A stretch of DNA of 64,000 bases from Cellulomonas soli (GCF_013409305.1 NZ_JACBZJ010000001.1:4193814-4257813), one strand, 5' to 3'. Shown: positions 10,552 to 19,620, numbered from the stretch's first letter. Notes: a model not told the origin generated them from the sequence alone. A program made the numbers and translations.

Positions 10552-10962
10552 GGCACGTCCTTCCGGCGCCCATCCGACGGGGTGGGCGCACAGTCGTGCG
10601 GTCCCGCCGGAACGGGCCCGCGTCTCGGTTGTCGGCACCGATGCTCAGATCGGCACCCCTGGCACCATGTCGACGGCGTCCCCGGGCGAACCCGGACCGA
10701 TGCCGCTGCCGACCCCGGCCGCAGCCGGACCGACGAGGTCGGACCGGGCGGCGTGCCGAGAGGATGGCGCGCGAAGTCGACCGGCACGGACCGGTCGCAC
10801 CCGAAGTCTAGCGGACTCGCGGACGTGACCCGACCGGGGAGCTCGGCCGAGCACGGAGCCCAGCCGATCCCGGCGCACCCACAGCCCACCGACCGTGCCC
10901 AGGCACCCCGCTCGTGCGCCGCCGGCCGATCCGTCGGGACGACGACCCACCAGCATCGGCGG
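10552..10962. other. Divergent intergenic region with the rpsB leader
   Basis: A 411-bp gap between rpsB (-) and the M23 peptidase (+). It contains the candidate rpsB promoter near 10805, giving a leader of about 250 bases, and presumably the peptidase promoter. I see no small gene with a convincing start and no tRNA. The open frames crossing it are shadow frames. Confidence 0.5.
10805..10810 (-). promoter_or_regulatory. Candidate -10 box for rpsB-tsf
   Basis: TAGACT on the minus strand matches the actinobacterial TANNNT consensus and stands out in a G+C-rich gap. The -35 region is not obvious. Use of this promoter would leave a leader of about 250 bases ahead of rpsB. Confidence 0.45.
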
Positions 10963-11523
10963 ATGGCCTCCCCCCTGCCCGGCGCCCGGGGCCGCCCGGC
11001 GCTCGTCGGCACGCTCGCCCTGCTCGTCGGCGGGATCCTGCCCGGCCTCGCCGCGGCCGACGCATCGCCGACACCGGCCTCGCCGGGCACCACGACGAGC
11101 CCCGCGTACGCCGCACCGACCGACGGTGCACCGACCCTGCTGCGCCCGTTCGAACGGCCCGCCGAGGTGTGGGCGCCGGGGCACCGGGGCGTCGACCTCG
11201 CGGCCGAGCCGGGCAGCAGGGTGCTCGCACCGGTCGACGGCACCGTGTCGTTCGCCGGCCCGGTCGCGGGCCGAGGCATCGTGACGGTCGTCGACGCCGA
11301 CGGGCTGCGATCCAGCCTCGAACCCGTGGACCCCGTCGTGGCGACCGGACAGGGCGTGCACCGCGGGGACGTGGTGGCCACGGTCAGCACCGACGCCGCC
11401 GCCTCGTCGCACTGCGCGCCCGCGACGTGCCTGCACTGGGGCGTCCGGCGTGGGACCGACTACCTCGACCCGATGGACCTGCTCGGTGCGCCCGGACCCG
11501 TGGTGCTGCTGCCGGACCGCTGA
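10963..11523 (+). CDS. M23/LytM-family secreted protein with altered active site
   Basis: A 186-residue protein with a signal peptide (hydrophobic LVGTLALLVGGILPGLAAADA, around residues 14-34), then a short Ala/Pro/Thr linker and an M23 fold. The first zinc motif is intact (H74 and D78 in HRGVDLA). The usual HxH near the C-terminus reads CLH: H158 is kept, but the general-base histidine is replaced by C156, and a second cysteine at 151 could pair with it. It may be a weak or regulatory peptidoglycan-binding protein rather than an active endopeptidase. An M23 gene beside rpsB and whiG is conserved in actinobacteria, e.g. Streptomyces. Confidence 0.85.
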   Translation: MASPLPGARGRPALVGTLALLVGGILPGLAAADASPTPASPGTTTSPAYAAPTDGAPTLLRPFERPAEVWAPGHRGVDLAAEPGSRVLAPVDGTVSFAGPVAGRGIVTVVDADGLRSSLEPVDPVVATGQGVHRGDVVATVSTDAAASSHCAPATCLHWGVRRGTDYLDPMDLLGAPGPVVLLPDR

Positions 11524-11533
11524 CGGACGGCCT

Positions 11534-11552
11534 CCACCCACGGCGTGGGCGG
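11534..11552. terminator. Hairpin between convergent M23 and sigma-factor genes
   Basis: CCACCCACG and CGTGGGCGG can pair with one A-C mismatch and a minimal loop, in the 37-bp gap between convergent stops. A plausible but short bidirectional terminator. Confidence 0.4.
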
Positions 11553-11560
11553 CAGGGTCG

Positions 11561-12454
11561 TCAGACGCGTTCGGCCTCGAGCAGGTGCGTCCGCAGCCGC
11601 ACCATGGCCGCCGTGTGCATCTGCGAGATGCGCGACTCCGTCACGCCCAGGACCCGACCGATCTCGGCCAGCGTCATGCCCTCGTAGTAGTACAGGACGA
11701 CGACGATGCGCTCGCGCTCGCCGAGCTGCTCGATCGCACGCGCCAGCAGGTACTTCGTCTCCTGCGCCTCGAGCGAACCTGCCGGGTCGACCACCCGGTC
11801 GTCGCTCAGCGTCTCCCCCAGCGACACCGCACCGGGACGGTCGTCGCCGCCACCCAGGAGCTCGTCGAGAGCTGCGACGTTGACGGTCGAGAGCTGGGTG
11901 AACACCGCGCGCAGGTCGTCGACACCGATCTCGAGCCGGGCCGCGACCTCGCGCTCCGTCGGAACGCGGTGCAGCTCGCCCTCGAGCTCGGCATAGGCAC
12001 GGTCCACGGCGCGCGCCTTCGTCCGCACCGAACGCGGGACCCAGTCGATCGCCCGCAGCTCGTCGATGATCGCTCCGCGGATCCTCGAGGAGGCGTACGA
12101 CTCGAACTTCACCGCACGGTCGGTCTCGTACTTCTCGATCGCGTCGATCAGCCCGAACATGCCGTAGGAGACCAGGTCGGCCTGCTCGACCGTGTTCGGC
12201 AGGCGCATGCCCACCCGGCCCGCGACAGCCGACACGAGCGGTGCGTAGTGCAGGATCAGCCGCTCGCGCGAGACCTGGCACGCCTCGGCCTTGAAGACCG
12301 CCCACAGCCGGGCGACCTCGAGCGCGAGGGCATCGACCGGCGCCACGGTCGGCTCGTCGACCGGGACGACCACACGCTGGGACGGGATGACACCGTCGGG
12401 TGCGGAGCCGGCGAACCGCGCACGCGCGTCGAGCGCGTCGGTCTGTACGGTCAT
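11561..12454 (-). CDS. whiG: FliA/WhiG-family RNA polymerase sigma factor
   Basis: A 297-residue sigma-28-type factor. Region 2 carries LILHYAPLVSAVAGRVG and DLVSYGMFGLIDAIEKY, region 3 carries VPTEREVAARLEI, and region 4 contains LAEIGRVLGVTESRISQM for -35 recognition. The ATG at 12454 has GGAG upstream. Its position between xerC and the rpsB-linked M23 gene matches Streptomyces whiG by synteny. In motile Micrococcales the orthologue may serve flagellar genes; no flagellar gene or anti-sigma factor lies in this window. The first ~60 residues are low-conservation and acidic. Confidence 0.88.
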   Translation of the reverse strand: MTVQTDALDARARFAGSAPDGVIPSQRVVVPVDEPTVAPVDALALEVARLWAVFKAEACQVSRERLILHYAPLVSAVAGRVGMRLPNTVEQADLVSYGMFGLIDAIEKYETDRAVKFESYASSRIRGAIIDELRAIDWVPRSVRTKARAVDRAYAELEGELHRVPTEREVAARLEIGVDDLRAVFTQLSTVNVAALDELLGGGDDRPGAVSLGETLSDDRVVDPAGSLEAQETKYLLARAIEQLGERERIVVVLYYYEGMTLAEIGRVLGVTESRISQMHTAAMVRLRTHLLEAERV

Positions 12455-12473
12455 GGTCTGCTCCAGTTCTCGC

Positions 12474-13406
12474 TCAAGCCCGGGGGTGCGCGAGCTCGAA
12501 GGCGGAGCGCAGGCGCTCCGCGGACACGTGGGTGTAGCGCTGGGTCGTCGCGAGGCTCGCGTGACCCAGGAACTCTTGGACGCTGCGCAGGTCGGACCCG
12601 CGCTCGAGCAGGTGCGTGGCGGCGGTGTGCCGCAGCGCGTGCGGCGCCACGTCGTCGACCCCGGCGAGTGCCGCGACCTGGTGCACGACCTCGCGCAGCT
12701 GGCGCTGGTCGATCCGCCCCCCGCGCCGACCGAGGAACAGGGCCGCCGGCGAGTCCTCACGCGCCAGTGCCGGTCGACCCAGGTCCAGCCAGGTGCGCAA
12801 CGCGACAGCGGCCGGCCGACCGAAGGGGACGACACGCTCCTTGTCGCCCTTGCCGACGACCCTGATCGTGCGCTCCGCGAGGTCCACGTCGTCGACGTCG
12901 ACCCCGCAGGCCTCCCCGACCCGCACGCCGGAGGCGTACAGGAGCTCGAGCGCAGCCCAGTCGCGCAGGTGGACGGGGTCACCGTCCTCGGCCCGGGCAC
13001 GTGCCGTGTCGAGCAGCTCGCCCACCGGGCCGGTGCCGAGCACCGTCGGGAGGGTCACGCCCGGACGCGCGCTCGCGAGCCTCGCAGCCGGATCGGCCGC
13101 GACACGACCGGTTCGGGCAGCCCACTCGAAGAACGTCCGCACCGCGGCGCCCCGTCGGGCCAGCGTCGCGCGCGAGCGATGCGCCGTCGCCATCGAGGCC
13201 AACCAGCCGCGCAGGGTGGCCAGGTCGACGGCGTCCACCGTGGCGCGTCCGTGCCGGAAGGCGTAGCCGAGCATCTGCTCGACATCGCCCACATAGGCCC
13301 GCACCGTGTGCTCCGACAGACCCCGCTGCGCGCGCAGGTGCAGCGCGAAGTCGGCCACCAGGAGCGTGCGCTCCTGGGTGGTCGCTGTGGGTTCTGGCGT
13401 CTGCAC
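12474..13406 (-). CDS. xerC: Tyrosine recombinase XerC
   Basis: Site-specific recombinase resolving chromosome dimers at dif. The 310-residue protein has the N-terminal SAM-like core-binding domain and a complete catalytic set: R162 (SGVRVGEA), K186 in GKGDKERV, H256 and R259 in HALRH, H282 (FLGHAS) and Y291 (TQRYTHV). The GTG at 13406 is used. It is 19 bases upstream of the WhiG-type sigma gene and likely cotranscribed. The length, context and intact core favour a housekeeping Xer rather than a phage integrase. Confidence 0.93.
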   Translation of the reverse strand: MQTPEPTATTQERTLLVADFALHLRAQRGLSEHTVRAYVGDVEQMLGYAFRHGRATVDAVDLATLRGWLASMATAHRSRATLARRGAAVRTFFEWAARTGRVAADPAARLASARPGVTLPTVLGTGPVGELLDTARARAEDGDPVHLRDWAALELLYASGVRVGEACGVDVDDVDLAERTIRVVGKGDKERVVPFGRPAAVALRTWLDLGRPALAREDSPAALFLGRRGGRIDQRQLREVVHQVAALAGVDDVAPHALRHTAATHLLERGSDLRSVQEFLGHASLATTQRYTHVSAERLRSAFELAHPRA

Positions 13407-13503
13407 GGGACAACGGTGACGGGAAACACACCAACGGACAAGGCAGCCTCGCCGTACCTCGCGAATCGGGTGGGGGAATGCGACGGCAATGTCGGATTCT
13501 CAA

Positions 13504-13527
13504 GTCACGATCAGTGTGACGAGTGAC
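13504..13527. promoter_or_regulatory. Possible operator upstream of xerC
   Basis: GTCAC-N7-GTGAC forms an inverted repeat, followed after two bases by another GTGAC, in a locally A+T-richer stretch about 100 bp upstream of xerC. The binding protein is unknown and the site could be chance. Confidence 0.3.
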
Positions 13528-13640
13528 AGATTTCACCCCCGACTGGGCTCAGGGTCGGGCGGGATCGTCCCGAGTGCCGGACGTCGCACGCGGCGACCGA
13601 GCCGTGAAGGCCCGTCGCGGACGGAGCAGCGCGCGGTCGG

Positions 13641-14861
13641 TCAGGGGCGCCGGACGGCTGCCCGACGCCACAGACCGCCGACGCGGACGACCACCCCGTC
13701 CAGCTCGAGCAGCCCGAGTGCGCCTCGCGCCTGGGAGAGCGCGACGCCTGCCGACGCGGCGATCTCGTCAGCCGAGCGCGGCGTCCGGGCGGAGAGCACG
13801 TCGAGCACCGCCCGGGCGTGCGGGTCCAGCAGGTCGCCGGCCCTGACGTCCTCGGCGTGTGCCGGTGCGAGGTCGGTGCCGACCAGACCGGCCAGCTCCA
13901 TGACCTCCGCGGCATCCGTCACGCAGACCGCGACGCCCTCGCGCAGCAGCCGGTGCGTCCCGACGGAGGCGACCGAGGTGACAGGACCGGGCACGGCGCC
14001 CACCGGGCGCAGCAGCCGCGCCGCGTGGTGGGCCGTGCTCAGCGCACCCGAGCGCCACGCCGCCTCGACGACCACGGTCGCCGAGGCCATCGCGGCGATC
14101 ATCCGGTTGCGCTGGAGGAATCGGCTCTTGGTGGGGACAGCGCCCGGTGGGACCTCCGCCAGCACCGCTCCTCCGTCGGTCACCGTGCGCTCGACCAGCC
14201 GAGCGTTCCCCGCGGGGTAGGCGCGGTCGACACCGCCGGCCAGCACGACGCAGGTGCGTCCGCCGGCGTGGAGCGCACCCCGGTGTGCCGCGGCGTCGAT
14301 CCCGTACGCACCCCCGGAGACGACGCATGCCTCGCGGTGCACGAGACCGTCCGCCAGGTCGAACGCGACCCGGTCGCCGTAGGAGGTCGAGGCGCGAGCA
14401 CCGACCAGGGCGACCGACCGGTCGAGCGCCGGGCCGATCGCGGCGCCACGGACCCACAGGCACAGCGGGGCCGTCAGCCCGAGCCCCTGCAGACCCGCGG
14501 GCCACTCGTCGTCGCCCGGGACGACGACCCGCGCCCCCGCGCGCTCGGCCTCGGAGCGCCACGACGCGGGATCGGTGTCGGCGGCCCGCGCGACGCGTGG
14601 CGCCCATCGGTCCAGGGCGCGCTCGACCTGCCGCCGACCGTGCGGACCCAGGTCGCCGCCCCGCTGCTCGAGCTGTTCCCAGGCACCGTCGGTCGAGGTG
14701 CACGACCCGGCGACCCGACGTCGGACCCAGTCGAGCGCCGGTGCGGCACCGACCGCCTCGACGAGCGCACCGGCCACGGCGTCGCCCGGCTCCACCAGAC
14801 CGCTCCACACCGCCCGTGCGGCACGCTCCTCGGACGTCACAGCCGCTGCCGACCCGCTCAC
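13641..14861 (-). CDS. dprA: DNA-processing protein DprA
   Basis: Loads RecA on incoming single-stranded DNA during natural transformation; in non-competent bacteria its role is unclear. The 406-residue protein has a helical N-terminal region, the Rossmann-like core with VALVGARASTSYG, VVSGGAYGIDAAAHRGAL and LAGGVDRAYPAGN, and a C-terminal winged-helix (DprA-WH) segment RSADEIAASAGVALSQA. The GTG at 14861 overlaps the comM stop by 4 bases; the open frame beyond it is the shadow of comM. Confidence 0.92.
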   Translation of the reverse strand: MSGSAAAVTSEERAARAVWSGLVEPGDAVAGALVEAVGAAPALDWVRRRVAGSCTSTDGAWEQLEQRGGDLGPHGRRQVERALDRWAPRVARAADTDPASWRSEAERAGARVVVPGDDEWPAGLQGLGLTAPLCLWVRGAAIGPALDRSVALVGARASTSYGDRVAFDLADGLVHREACVVSGGAYGIDAAAHRGALHAGGRTCVVLAGGVDRAYPAGNARLVERTVTDGGAVLAEVPPGAVPTKSRFLQRNRMIAAMASATVVVEAAWRSGALSTAHHAARLLRPVGAVPGPVTSVASVGTHRLLREGVAVCVTDAAEVMELAGLVGTDLAPAHAEDVRAGDLLDPHARAVLDVLSARTPRSADEIAASAGVALSQARGALGLLELDGVVVRVGGLWRRAAVRRP

Positions 14862-16381
14862 GCGCCCTGTCCTCTCGTCCGCATCAGGAGTGCCTGGCCG
14901 ACATGGCCCCGGCCCGGTGCCTCTCGCCCTTCGAGGTCGGCCAGCGTCCACGCGACGCGCAGCACCCTGTCCACCCCTCGCAGGCTGAGCGTGCCCCGGT
15001 CGATCGCGCGGTCGAGGTCCGACAGCAGCGCCCGACCGCCACCGAGCCGGTCCCTCAACCAGGCGCCCGGCACCTCTGCGTTCGTCCGCCACGGGGTGCC
15101 CGCCAGTCGGGCGGACTGCGCCGCGCGCGCCTCCTGCACACGTCGGGCGACGACGGCCGAGCTCTCGCCGGGCAGGTCGCCCGCTCGTGCCGGTGCGAGC
15201 TCGACCTGCAGGTCGACCCTGTCGAGCAGGGGCCCGGACAGCTTGCCGAAGTACCGGCGCCGCTGCTCGCTCCGGCACGTGCAGTCCAACCCCTTGCCCC
15301 ACGCGTGCCCGCACGGGCACGGGTTGGCGGCGAGCACGAGCTGGAAGCGCGCCGGGTAGCGGGCCGTCCCGGCAGCACGGTGCAGCACGAGCTCGCCGTG
15401 CTCGAGGGGTTGCCGCAGCGTCTGCAGCACCGCCGTCGTGAACTCGGGCGCCTCGTCGAGGAAGAGCACACCGCGGTGCGCCCGGGACGCCGCGCCGGGT
15501 CGGGGCAGCCCGGACCCGCCGCCGACGATGCTGGCGGGCGTCGCGGTGTGGTGCGGGTCCTCGAACGGTGGTCGCCGCAGCAGCCCACCGTGCGGGTCGA
15601 ACGTGCCCGCGACCGAGTGCACGGCGGTGACCTCGACCGCCTCGCCCTCGTCCAGGTCGGGCAGCAGCCCCGGCAGACGGGCCGCGAGCATCGTCTTGCC
15701 GGCACCGGGCGGGCCGACCATGAGCAGGTGGTGGCCGCCCGCCGCCGCGACCTCGAGCGAACGACGCGCCGCGGCCTGCCCGACGACGTCCGCCAGGTCG
15801 AGCCGCTCGGTCGCGGGCCGCGGCGCGGTGACCAGCTCGCCCGCCGCGCTCACCTCGGGCACCTCGACGTCGGCCCCGTACCAGGCGACGACCTCCGCGA
15901 GGCTGCCCGCACCACGGACCTGCGCCCCGGGGACGAGCCGGGCCTCCGCGAGGTTCGCCGTCGGCACCACCACGCGGTCGTGCCCGGCCGCGACCGCGGC
16001 GGCGACCGCCGGCAGCACACCGCGGACGGGACGCAGCCTCCCGTCGAGCCCGAGCTCGCCCAGGTGCACCACCCCGGCGACCGCCTGCGCGGGCACCACA
16101 TCGGCACCCGCGAGGGTGGCGACGGCGATCCCGAGGTCGAACACCGAGCCCGACTTCGGCAGCGTCGCCGGTGAGAGGTTCACCGTGATCCGCCGGTTGG
16201 GCCAGGCCAGACCGGAGGATGTCACGGCGGCCCGTACCCGGTCACGGGACTCCGCCAACGAGGCGTCGGGCAGCCCGACGAGCGCGAAGGCCGGCAGGGA
16301 CGGTGCCAGGTGCGCCTCGACCTCCACGACATGGCCCACCAGCCCGACGAGCGCCACAGCGAGCGTGCGCCCGAGGGCCAC
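14858..16381 (-). CDS. comM: YifB/ComM-family Mg-chelatase-like AAA+ ATPase
   Basis: A 507-residue hexameric AAA+ helicase-like protein that in competent bacteria promotes branch migration during integration of transforming DNA. The N-terminal Lon-like domain (about 1-170) is followed by Walker A GPPGAGKTMLA, Walker B VLFLDEAPEF and a C-terminal Mg-chelatase lid with a CRSEQRRRYFGKLSGPLLDR segment. Two cysteines (CPCGH) near the sensor region are typical. The GTG start directly abuts the yraN stop. With yraN and dprA it forms the conserved yraN-comM-dprA operon. Confidence 0.93.
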   Translation of the reverse strand: MALGRTLAVALVGLVGHVVEVEAHLAPSLPAFALVGLPDASLAESRDRVRAAVTSSGLAWPNRRITVNLSPATLPKSGSVFDLGIAVATLAGADVVPAQAVAGVVHLGELGLDGRLRPVRGVLPAVAAAVAAGHDRVVVPTANLAEARLVPGAQVRGAGSLAEVVAWYGADVEVPEVSAAGELVTAPRPATERLDLADVVGQAAARRSLEVAAAGGHHLLMVGPPGAGKTMLAARLPGLLPDLDEGEAVEVTAVHSVAGTFDPHGGLLRRPPFEDPHHTATPASIVGGGSGLPRPGAASRAHRGVLFLDEAPEFTTAVLQTLRQPLEHGELVLHRAAGTARYPARFQLVLAANPCPCGHAWGKGLDCTCRSEQRRRYFGKLSGPLLDRVDLQVELAPARAGDLPGESSAVVARRVQEARAAQSARLAGTPWRTNAEVPGAWLRDRLGGGRALLSDLDRAIDRGTLSLRGVDRVLRVAWTLADLEGREAPGRGHVGQALLMRTRGQGA

Positions 16382-16738
16382 TCAGACCACCCCGACAAGG
16401 TGCTCGACCTGGGCTGCACCGGCGCGAGGCAGGAGGATCGCGATGACGTCCACCCGCACCGAGGCCGGGTGGACGTCATGGGTCGCGAGCCACTGCGCGG
16501 CGAGCCGCCGCACCCGCGCCAGCTTGCGCGCCGTCACCGCCTCCGCAGGGTGCCCGTAGGCCGTCGACCTGCGGGTCTTGACCTCGACCGCGACCAGCTC
16601 GTCGCCGTCCATCCCCACGAGGTCGAGCTCACCGTCGGTGCACCGCCAGTTGCGGTCGAGCACCTGCCAGCCCGCCTCGCGCACGTGCGCCGCGGCCACG
16701 TCTTCCCCGTACCTGCCGACCGCATCCTTCGCGCGCAC
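16382..16738 (-). CDS. YraN family (UPF0102) nuclease-fold protein
   Basis: A 118-residue protein of the endonuclease-like UPF0102 family. The putative catalytic residues are in GELDLVGMDGDELVAVEVKTR, with the D and E-x-K spacing of a PD-(D/E)xK fold, preceded by the RYGEDVAAAHV helix. The GTG at 16738 has AGGAGG upstream. It is the first gene of the yraN-comM-dprA unit. The cellular role of the family is not established. Confidence 0.9.
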   Translation of the reverse strand: MRAKDAVGRYGEDVAAAHVREAGWQVLDRNWRCTDGELDLVGMDGDELVAVEVKTRRSTAYGHPAEAVTARKLARVRRLAAQWLATHDVHPASVRVDVIAILLPRAGAAQVEHLVGVV

Positions 16739-16849
16739 CGGACCACCTCCTGGACGACCAGGGTGCCCGGGGAAGGGCGCCGTCGATCGGCAGCAGGCCT
16801 GACCGCGGGAGGTCGGCGAGGCGACCTGGGGTTGTGGTCGGTTCGACCG

Positions 16850-17173
16850 TCAGCGGGCGAAGCCCGCACCGCCACCCAGGTCGAGCTCAGCCTTGGCGAG
16901 CTCCTCGACGTTGACGTCCTTGAACGTCACGACACGGACCGACTTCACGAACCGCGCCGAGCGGTACACGTCCCAGACCCAGGCGTCGGCGAGGCTCAGC
17001 TCGAAGTAGACCTCGCCCGCCGCCGAGCGGACCTGCAGGTCGACCTGGTTCGCCAGGTAGAACCGACGTTCGGTCTCCACGACGTACGAGAAGAGCCCGA
17101 CCACGTCGCGGTACTCACGGTAGAGCGCGAGCTCCATGTCGGTCTCGTAGTTCTCCAGGTCCTCCGCGCTCAC
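16850..17173 (-). CDS. DUF2469 family protein
   Basis: A 107-residue actinobacteria-specific protein. It starts MSAEDLENYETDMELALYRE, the family consensus, which fixes the GTG at 17173 rather than the ATG six codons upstream. The middle has the aromatic segment ERRFYLANQVDLQV. No membrane segment or known catalytic motif is visible. It is almost always found between rnhB/lepB and yraN, as here; function unknown. Confidence 0.9.
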   Translation of the reverse strand: MSAEDLENYETDMELALYREYRDVVGLFSYVVETERRFYLANQVDLQVRSAAGEVYFELSLADAWVWDVYRSARFVKSVRVVTFKDVNVEELAKAELDLGGGAGFAR

Positions 17174-17245
17174 GGACCCATCATCCCCCATCAGGCTGCT
17201 CCGGCCGTGCGACGCACCCGCCGCACCTCCCGCAGGTCGATGGCG

Positions 17246-17986
17246 TCAGACCAGCGCCTCGACGTCGAGCACGCCCGGACCGCCGGCTCCGGCCGCCGCG
17301 CCGGGCGTGGGATCGGCCACCGTGTCACCCGTCGGCAGCCGCCACGAGCGCCGGTGCAGCACGCTCGGGCCGAGCGTGCGCAGCGCCGCCAGGTGGTCCG
17401 GCGAGGCGTAGCCCTTGTTGTCCTGCCACCGGTAGGCCGGGTGGTCCGCCGCGAGAGCGGTCATCAGCGCGTCCCGCTCGCACTTGGCCAGGACGCTTGC
17501 CGCCGCGACCGACGCGCACGTGCGGTCGGCCTTGACCCGCATGCGGACCCGCGGTCCAGGACGCGTGTCGCCGGTGCTGAACAGGTCGCCCTGCGCGGGC
17601 GGGGTCAGCCAGTCGTGCGAGCCGTCGAGCAGCACGGTGTCGATCGGACCGACGGCCGCCGTCGCGACCTCCAACGCACGGGTCCCGGCGAGCCGCAGGG
17701 CGGCGATGATGCCCAGCTCGTCGATCTCCTCCGCGCTCGCATGACCGACCGCGCGGGCCCGCCCCCACCGTCCGAGGGCCGGCAGGAGAGCGGTCCGGGC
17801 GGCCGGGCTCAGCAGCTTGGAGTCGGCGACACCGACGGGTGCCGATCGCGTGCCGGCGTCCACGACGACCACCCCGACGCTCACGGGGCCCGCCAGCGAC
17901 CCGCGGCCGACCTCGTCCATCCCGGCGACCAACGACGCACCCTCCCGCAGCAGGGTCCGTTCGAGGCGCAGGTGCGGACCGGTCAT
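17246..17986 (-). CDS. rnhB: Ribonuclease HII
   Basis: Removes ribonucleotides misincorporated into DNA. The 246-residue protein has the metal-binding DEVGRG motif in [24 protein letters not shown], the third carboxylate in [17 protein letters not shown] and NKGYASPDH near the C-terminus. The ATG at 17986 overlaps the lepB stop by 4 bases. A ~25-residue Gly/Ala/Pro tail follows the core. Confidence 0.94.
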   Translation of the reverse strand: MTGPHLRLERTLLREGASLVAGMDEVGRGSLAGPVSVGVVVVDAGTRSAPVGVADSKLLSPAARTALLPALGRWGRARAVGHASAEEIDELGIIAALRLAGTRALEVATAAVGPIDTVLLDGSHDWLTPPAQGDLFSTGDTRPGPRVRMRVKADRTCASVAAASVLAKCERDALMTALAADHPAYRWQDNKGYASPDHLAALRTLGPSVLHRRSWRLPTGDTVADPTPGAAAGAGGPGVLDVEALV

Positions 17987-18873
17987 CCCGCGGCCGACGC
18001 CGCCGGGACGTCGGCGAAGACGTCGCTCGGGTTGTGCAGCACCGAGGCGCGCGCAAGCGGCCAGACGGTCACGAAGGCGACGCCGACGACGTTGTCGATC
18101 GGCACGAAGCCACCACCCGGCTTGCCCGTGTTGAACCGGGAGTCGGCCGAGTGCTGACGGTTGTCCCCCATGACCCACAGGAACCCGTCGGGCACCACCT
18201 TGTCGAACGCGACCTCGCTCGGCACCGCGCCCTCGGCGAGGTAGTCCTCCTCGATGGCCACGCCGTTGACCGTGACCGGCGAACCCGGACCGGCGCAGGC
18301 CACGTGGTCGCCCGGCAGCCCGATGATCCGCTTGACCAGGTGCGACCCGGCGTCCTGGGGCAGCAGCCCGACCCAGGTCAGCGCGTCGTTGACGACCTCG
18401 CCCACCGCGCTGCGCTCCTCGGCGACCGACGGGTCGAGCCACCCACCCGGGTCCTTGAAGACGACGATGTCGCCGTGGCGCAGGTCGAACGGCCCCGGCG
18501 TGAGCTTGCTGACCAGGATCCGGTCGTTCTCGACGAGCGTGTCGTGCATCGAGGAGCTCGGGATGAAGAACGCCTGCACGAGGAACGTCTTGACCAGCAG
18601 CGAGAGCACGAGCGCGCTGCCGAGGATGATGACCGTCTCGCGGGCCCAGGCCAGCCCTGCGCTCGGACGGCGGCGCACGGCGTGGCGGTGCTCGCTCGAA
18701 TGCGTCCGTGGGCTTCCGGACGGTCCTTCGGGGTGGCTCGTCCCGGGGTCGCGCGGCGGGTCGGCCGCCACGGGGACGGGGACGGCGGTGGCCGAGCGAT
18801 CACTCCCCTGCGCCGAGGTCGGCTCCCACGGTCGTCGCGGGAGGTCGTCGATCTCGTCCGTGCGGTCGTCCAC
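17983..18873 (-). CDS. lepB: Signal peptidase I
   Basis: Cleaves signal peptides at the outer face of the membrane. The 296-residue protein has a ~70-residue hydrophilic N-terminal extension, one transmembrane helix (about 78-103), then the catalytic serine S108 in [11 protein letters not shown] and lysine K181 in [11 protein letters not shown], and the box E motif [11 protein letters not shown]. The C-terminus is hydrophobic in part but lacks a clear second anchor. It is coupled to rnhB and lies downstream of rplS. Confidence 0.94.
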   Translation of the reverse strand: MDDRTDEIDDLPRRPWEPTSAQGSDRSATAVPVPVAADPPRDPGTSHPEGPSGSPRTHSSEHRHAVRRRPSAGLAWARETVIILGSALVLSLLVKTFLVQAFFIPSSSMHDTLVENDRILVSKLTPGPFDLRHGDIVVFKDPGGWLDPSVAEERSAVGEVVNDALTWVGLLPQDAGSHLVKRIIGLPGDHVACAGPGSPVTVNGVAIEEDYLAEGAVPSEVAFDKVVPDGFLWVMGDNRQHSADSRFNTGKPGGGFVPIDNVVGVAFVTVWPLARASVLHNPSDVFADVPAASAAG

Positions 18874-18968
18874 CGGGACACTCTCGCACGCCGCGGAGCC
18901 CGACGGGGACCGGGCCGCGTGCCGGGACCCCGCCCGGACGGCGACGACGGCCCGGGACCGGTACGCCG

Positions 18969-19001
18969 ACGGGCGGCCGCCGTGATCCGGTGACCGCCCG
19001 T
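18969..19001 (-). terminator. Candidate terminator after rplS
   Basis: ACGGGCGG and CCGCCCGT can pair around a 17-base loop, 22 bases after the rplS stop. The long loop makes it moderate. Confidence 0.4.
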
Positions 19002-19022
19002 GGGACGAGGTGCTGCGAGGAC

Positions 19023-19388
19023 TCAGGCCTTCTTGGCCGGGATCGCGTCGCGCTTCTCCTTGATCTTCGCCTTCTTGCCGCGCAGGTTGCGCAGGTAGTA
19101 CAGCTTCGCGCGGCGGACGTCACCGCGGGTGACGACCTCGATCGACTCCAGCGTCGGGGAGTGCACCGGGAAGGTGCGCTCGACGCCGACCTGGAAGCTG
19201 ATCTTGCGGACGGTGAAGGTCTCACGCACGCCATCACCCTGGCGGGCGATGACGACACCCTGGAACGCCTGGACACGGGAGCGGTTGCCCTCGACGACCT
19301 TGACGTTGACCTTGACGGTGTCTCCGGCGCGGAAGTCCGGGACGTCGGTACGCAGCGATGCTGCGTCGACGGTGTCGAGCACGTGCAT
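19023..19388 (-). CDS. rplS: 50S ribosomal protein L19
   Basis: Large-subunit protein bL19 at the intersubunit interface. The 121-residue protein starts [17 protein letters not shown] and contains [20 protein letters not shown] and the C-terminal [17 protein letters not shown]. The open frame upstream of this ATG runs through the leader and is not coding. It follows trmD, with a structured 232-bp gap between them. Confidence 0.97.
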   Translation of the reverse strand: MHVLDTVDAASLRTDVPDFRAGDTVKVNVKVVEGNRSRVQAFQGVVIARQGDGVRETFTVRKISFQVGVERTFPVHSPTLESIEVVTRGDVRRAKLYYLRNLRGKKAKIKEKRDAIPAKKA

Positions 19389-19397
19389 GATGTGTCG

Positions 19398-19558
19398 CTT
19401 CCTCGCTCTGCCACAGGTCAGCAGCGTCGTCTGGGCGCCGTGGGCGCCGCGTCGGCTCATGGTCCGGTGCGTCGGGAGGTGATCCCGGTGGTCGTTCGCC
19501 GTCTCCCCTGTGGCAGAGACGCGACCTGCGCGCACCGACCGACCAGTCTGCCACAGGG
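19398..19558 (-). promoter_or_regulatory. Structured rplS leader with three mutually pairing segments
   Basis: Read on the minus strand, CCCTGTGGCAGAC (19558-19546) comes first, then its complement CTCTGCCACAGG (19518-19507), then a second CCTGTGGCAGAG (19417-19406) directly before the GAGGAAG ribosome binding site (19404-19398). The middle segment pairs perfectly over 12 bases with either outer copy, so the two hairpins exclude each other. This is the layout of a ribosomal-protein autoregulatory leader acting on rplS translation; the ligand (L19 itself is the natural guess) is inference. Confidence 0.6.
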
Positions 19559-19620
19559 CGTCCCGAGGCCGGTAATCGAGAGGACGCGCCCGCCTCGCCG
19601 GAGAGCCGGTGCCTGCGCCG

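Noticed and set aside
12474..13406. Tyrosine recombinase as a mobile-element integrase
   Set aside because: Length, full active site and conserved neighbours (whiG-type sigma, dprA) identify it as housekeeping XerC; no att repeats or cargo were seen.
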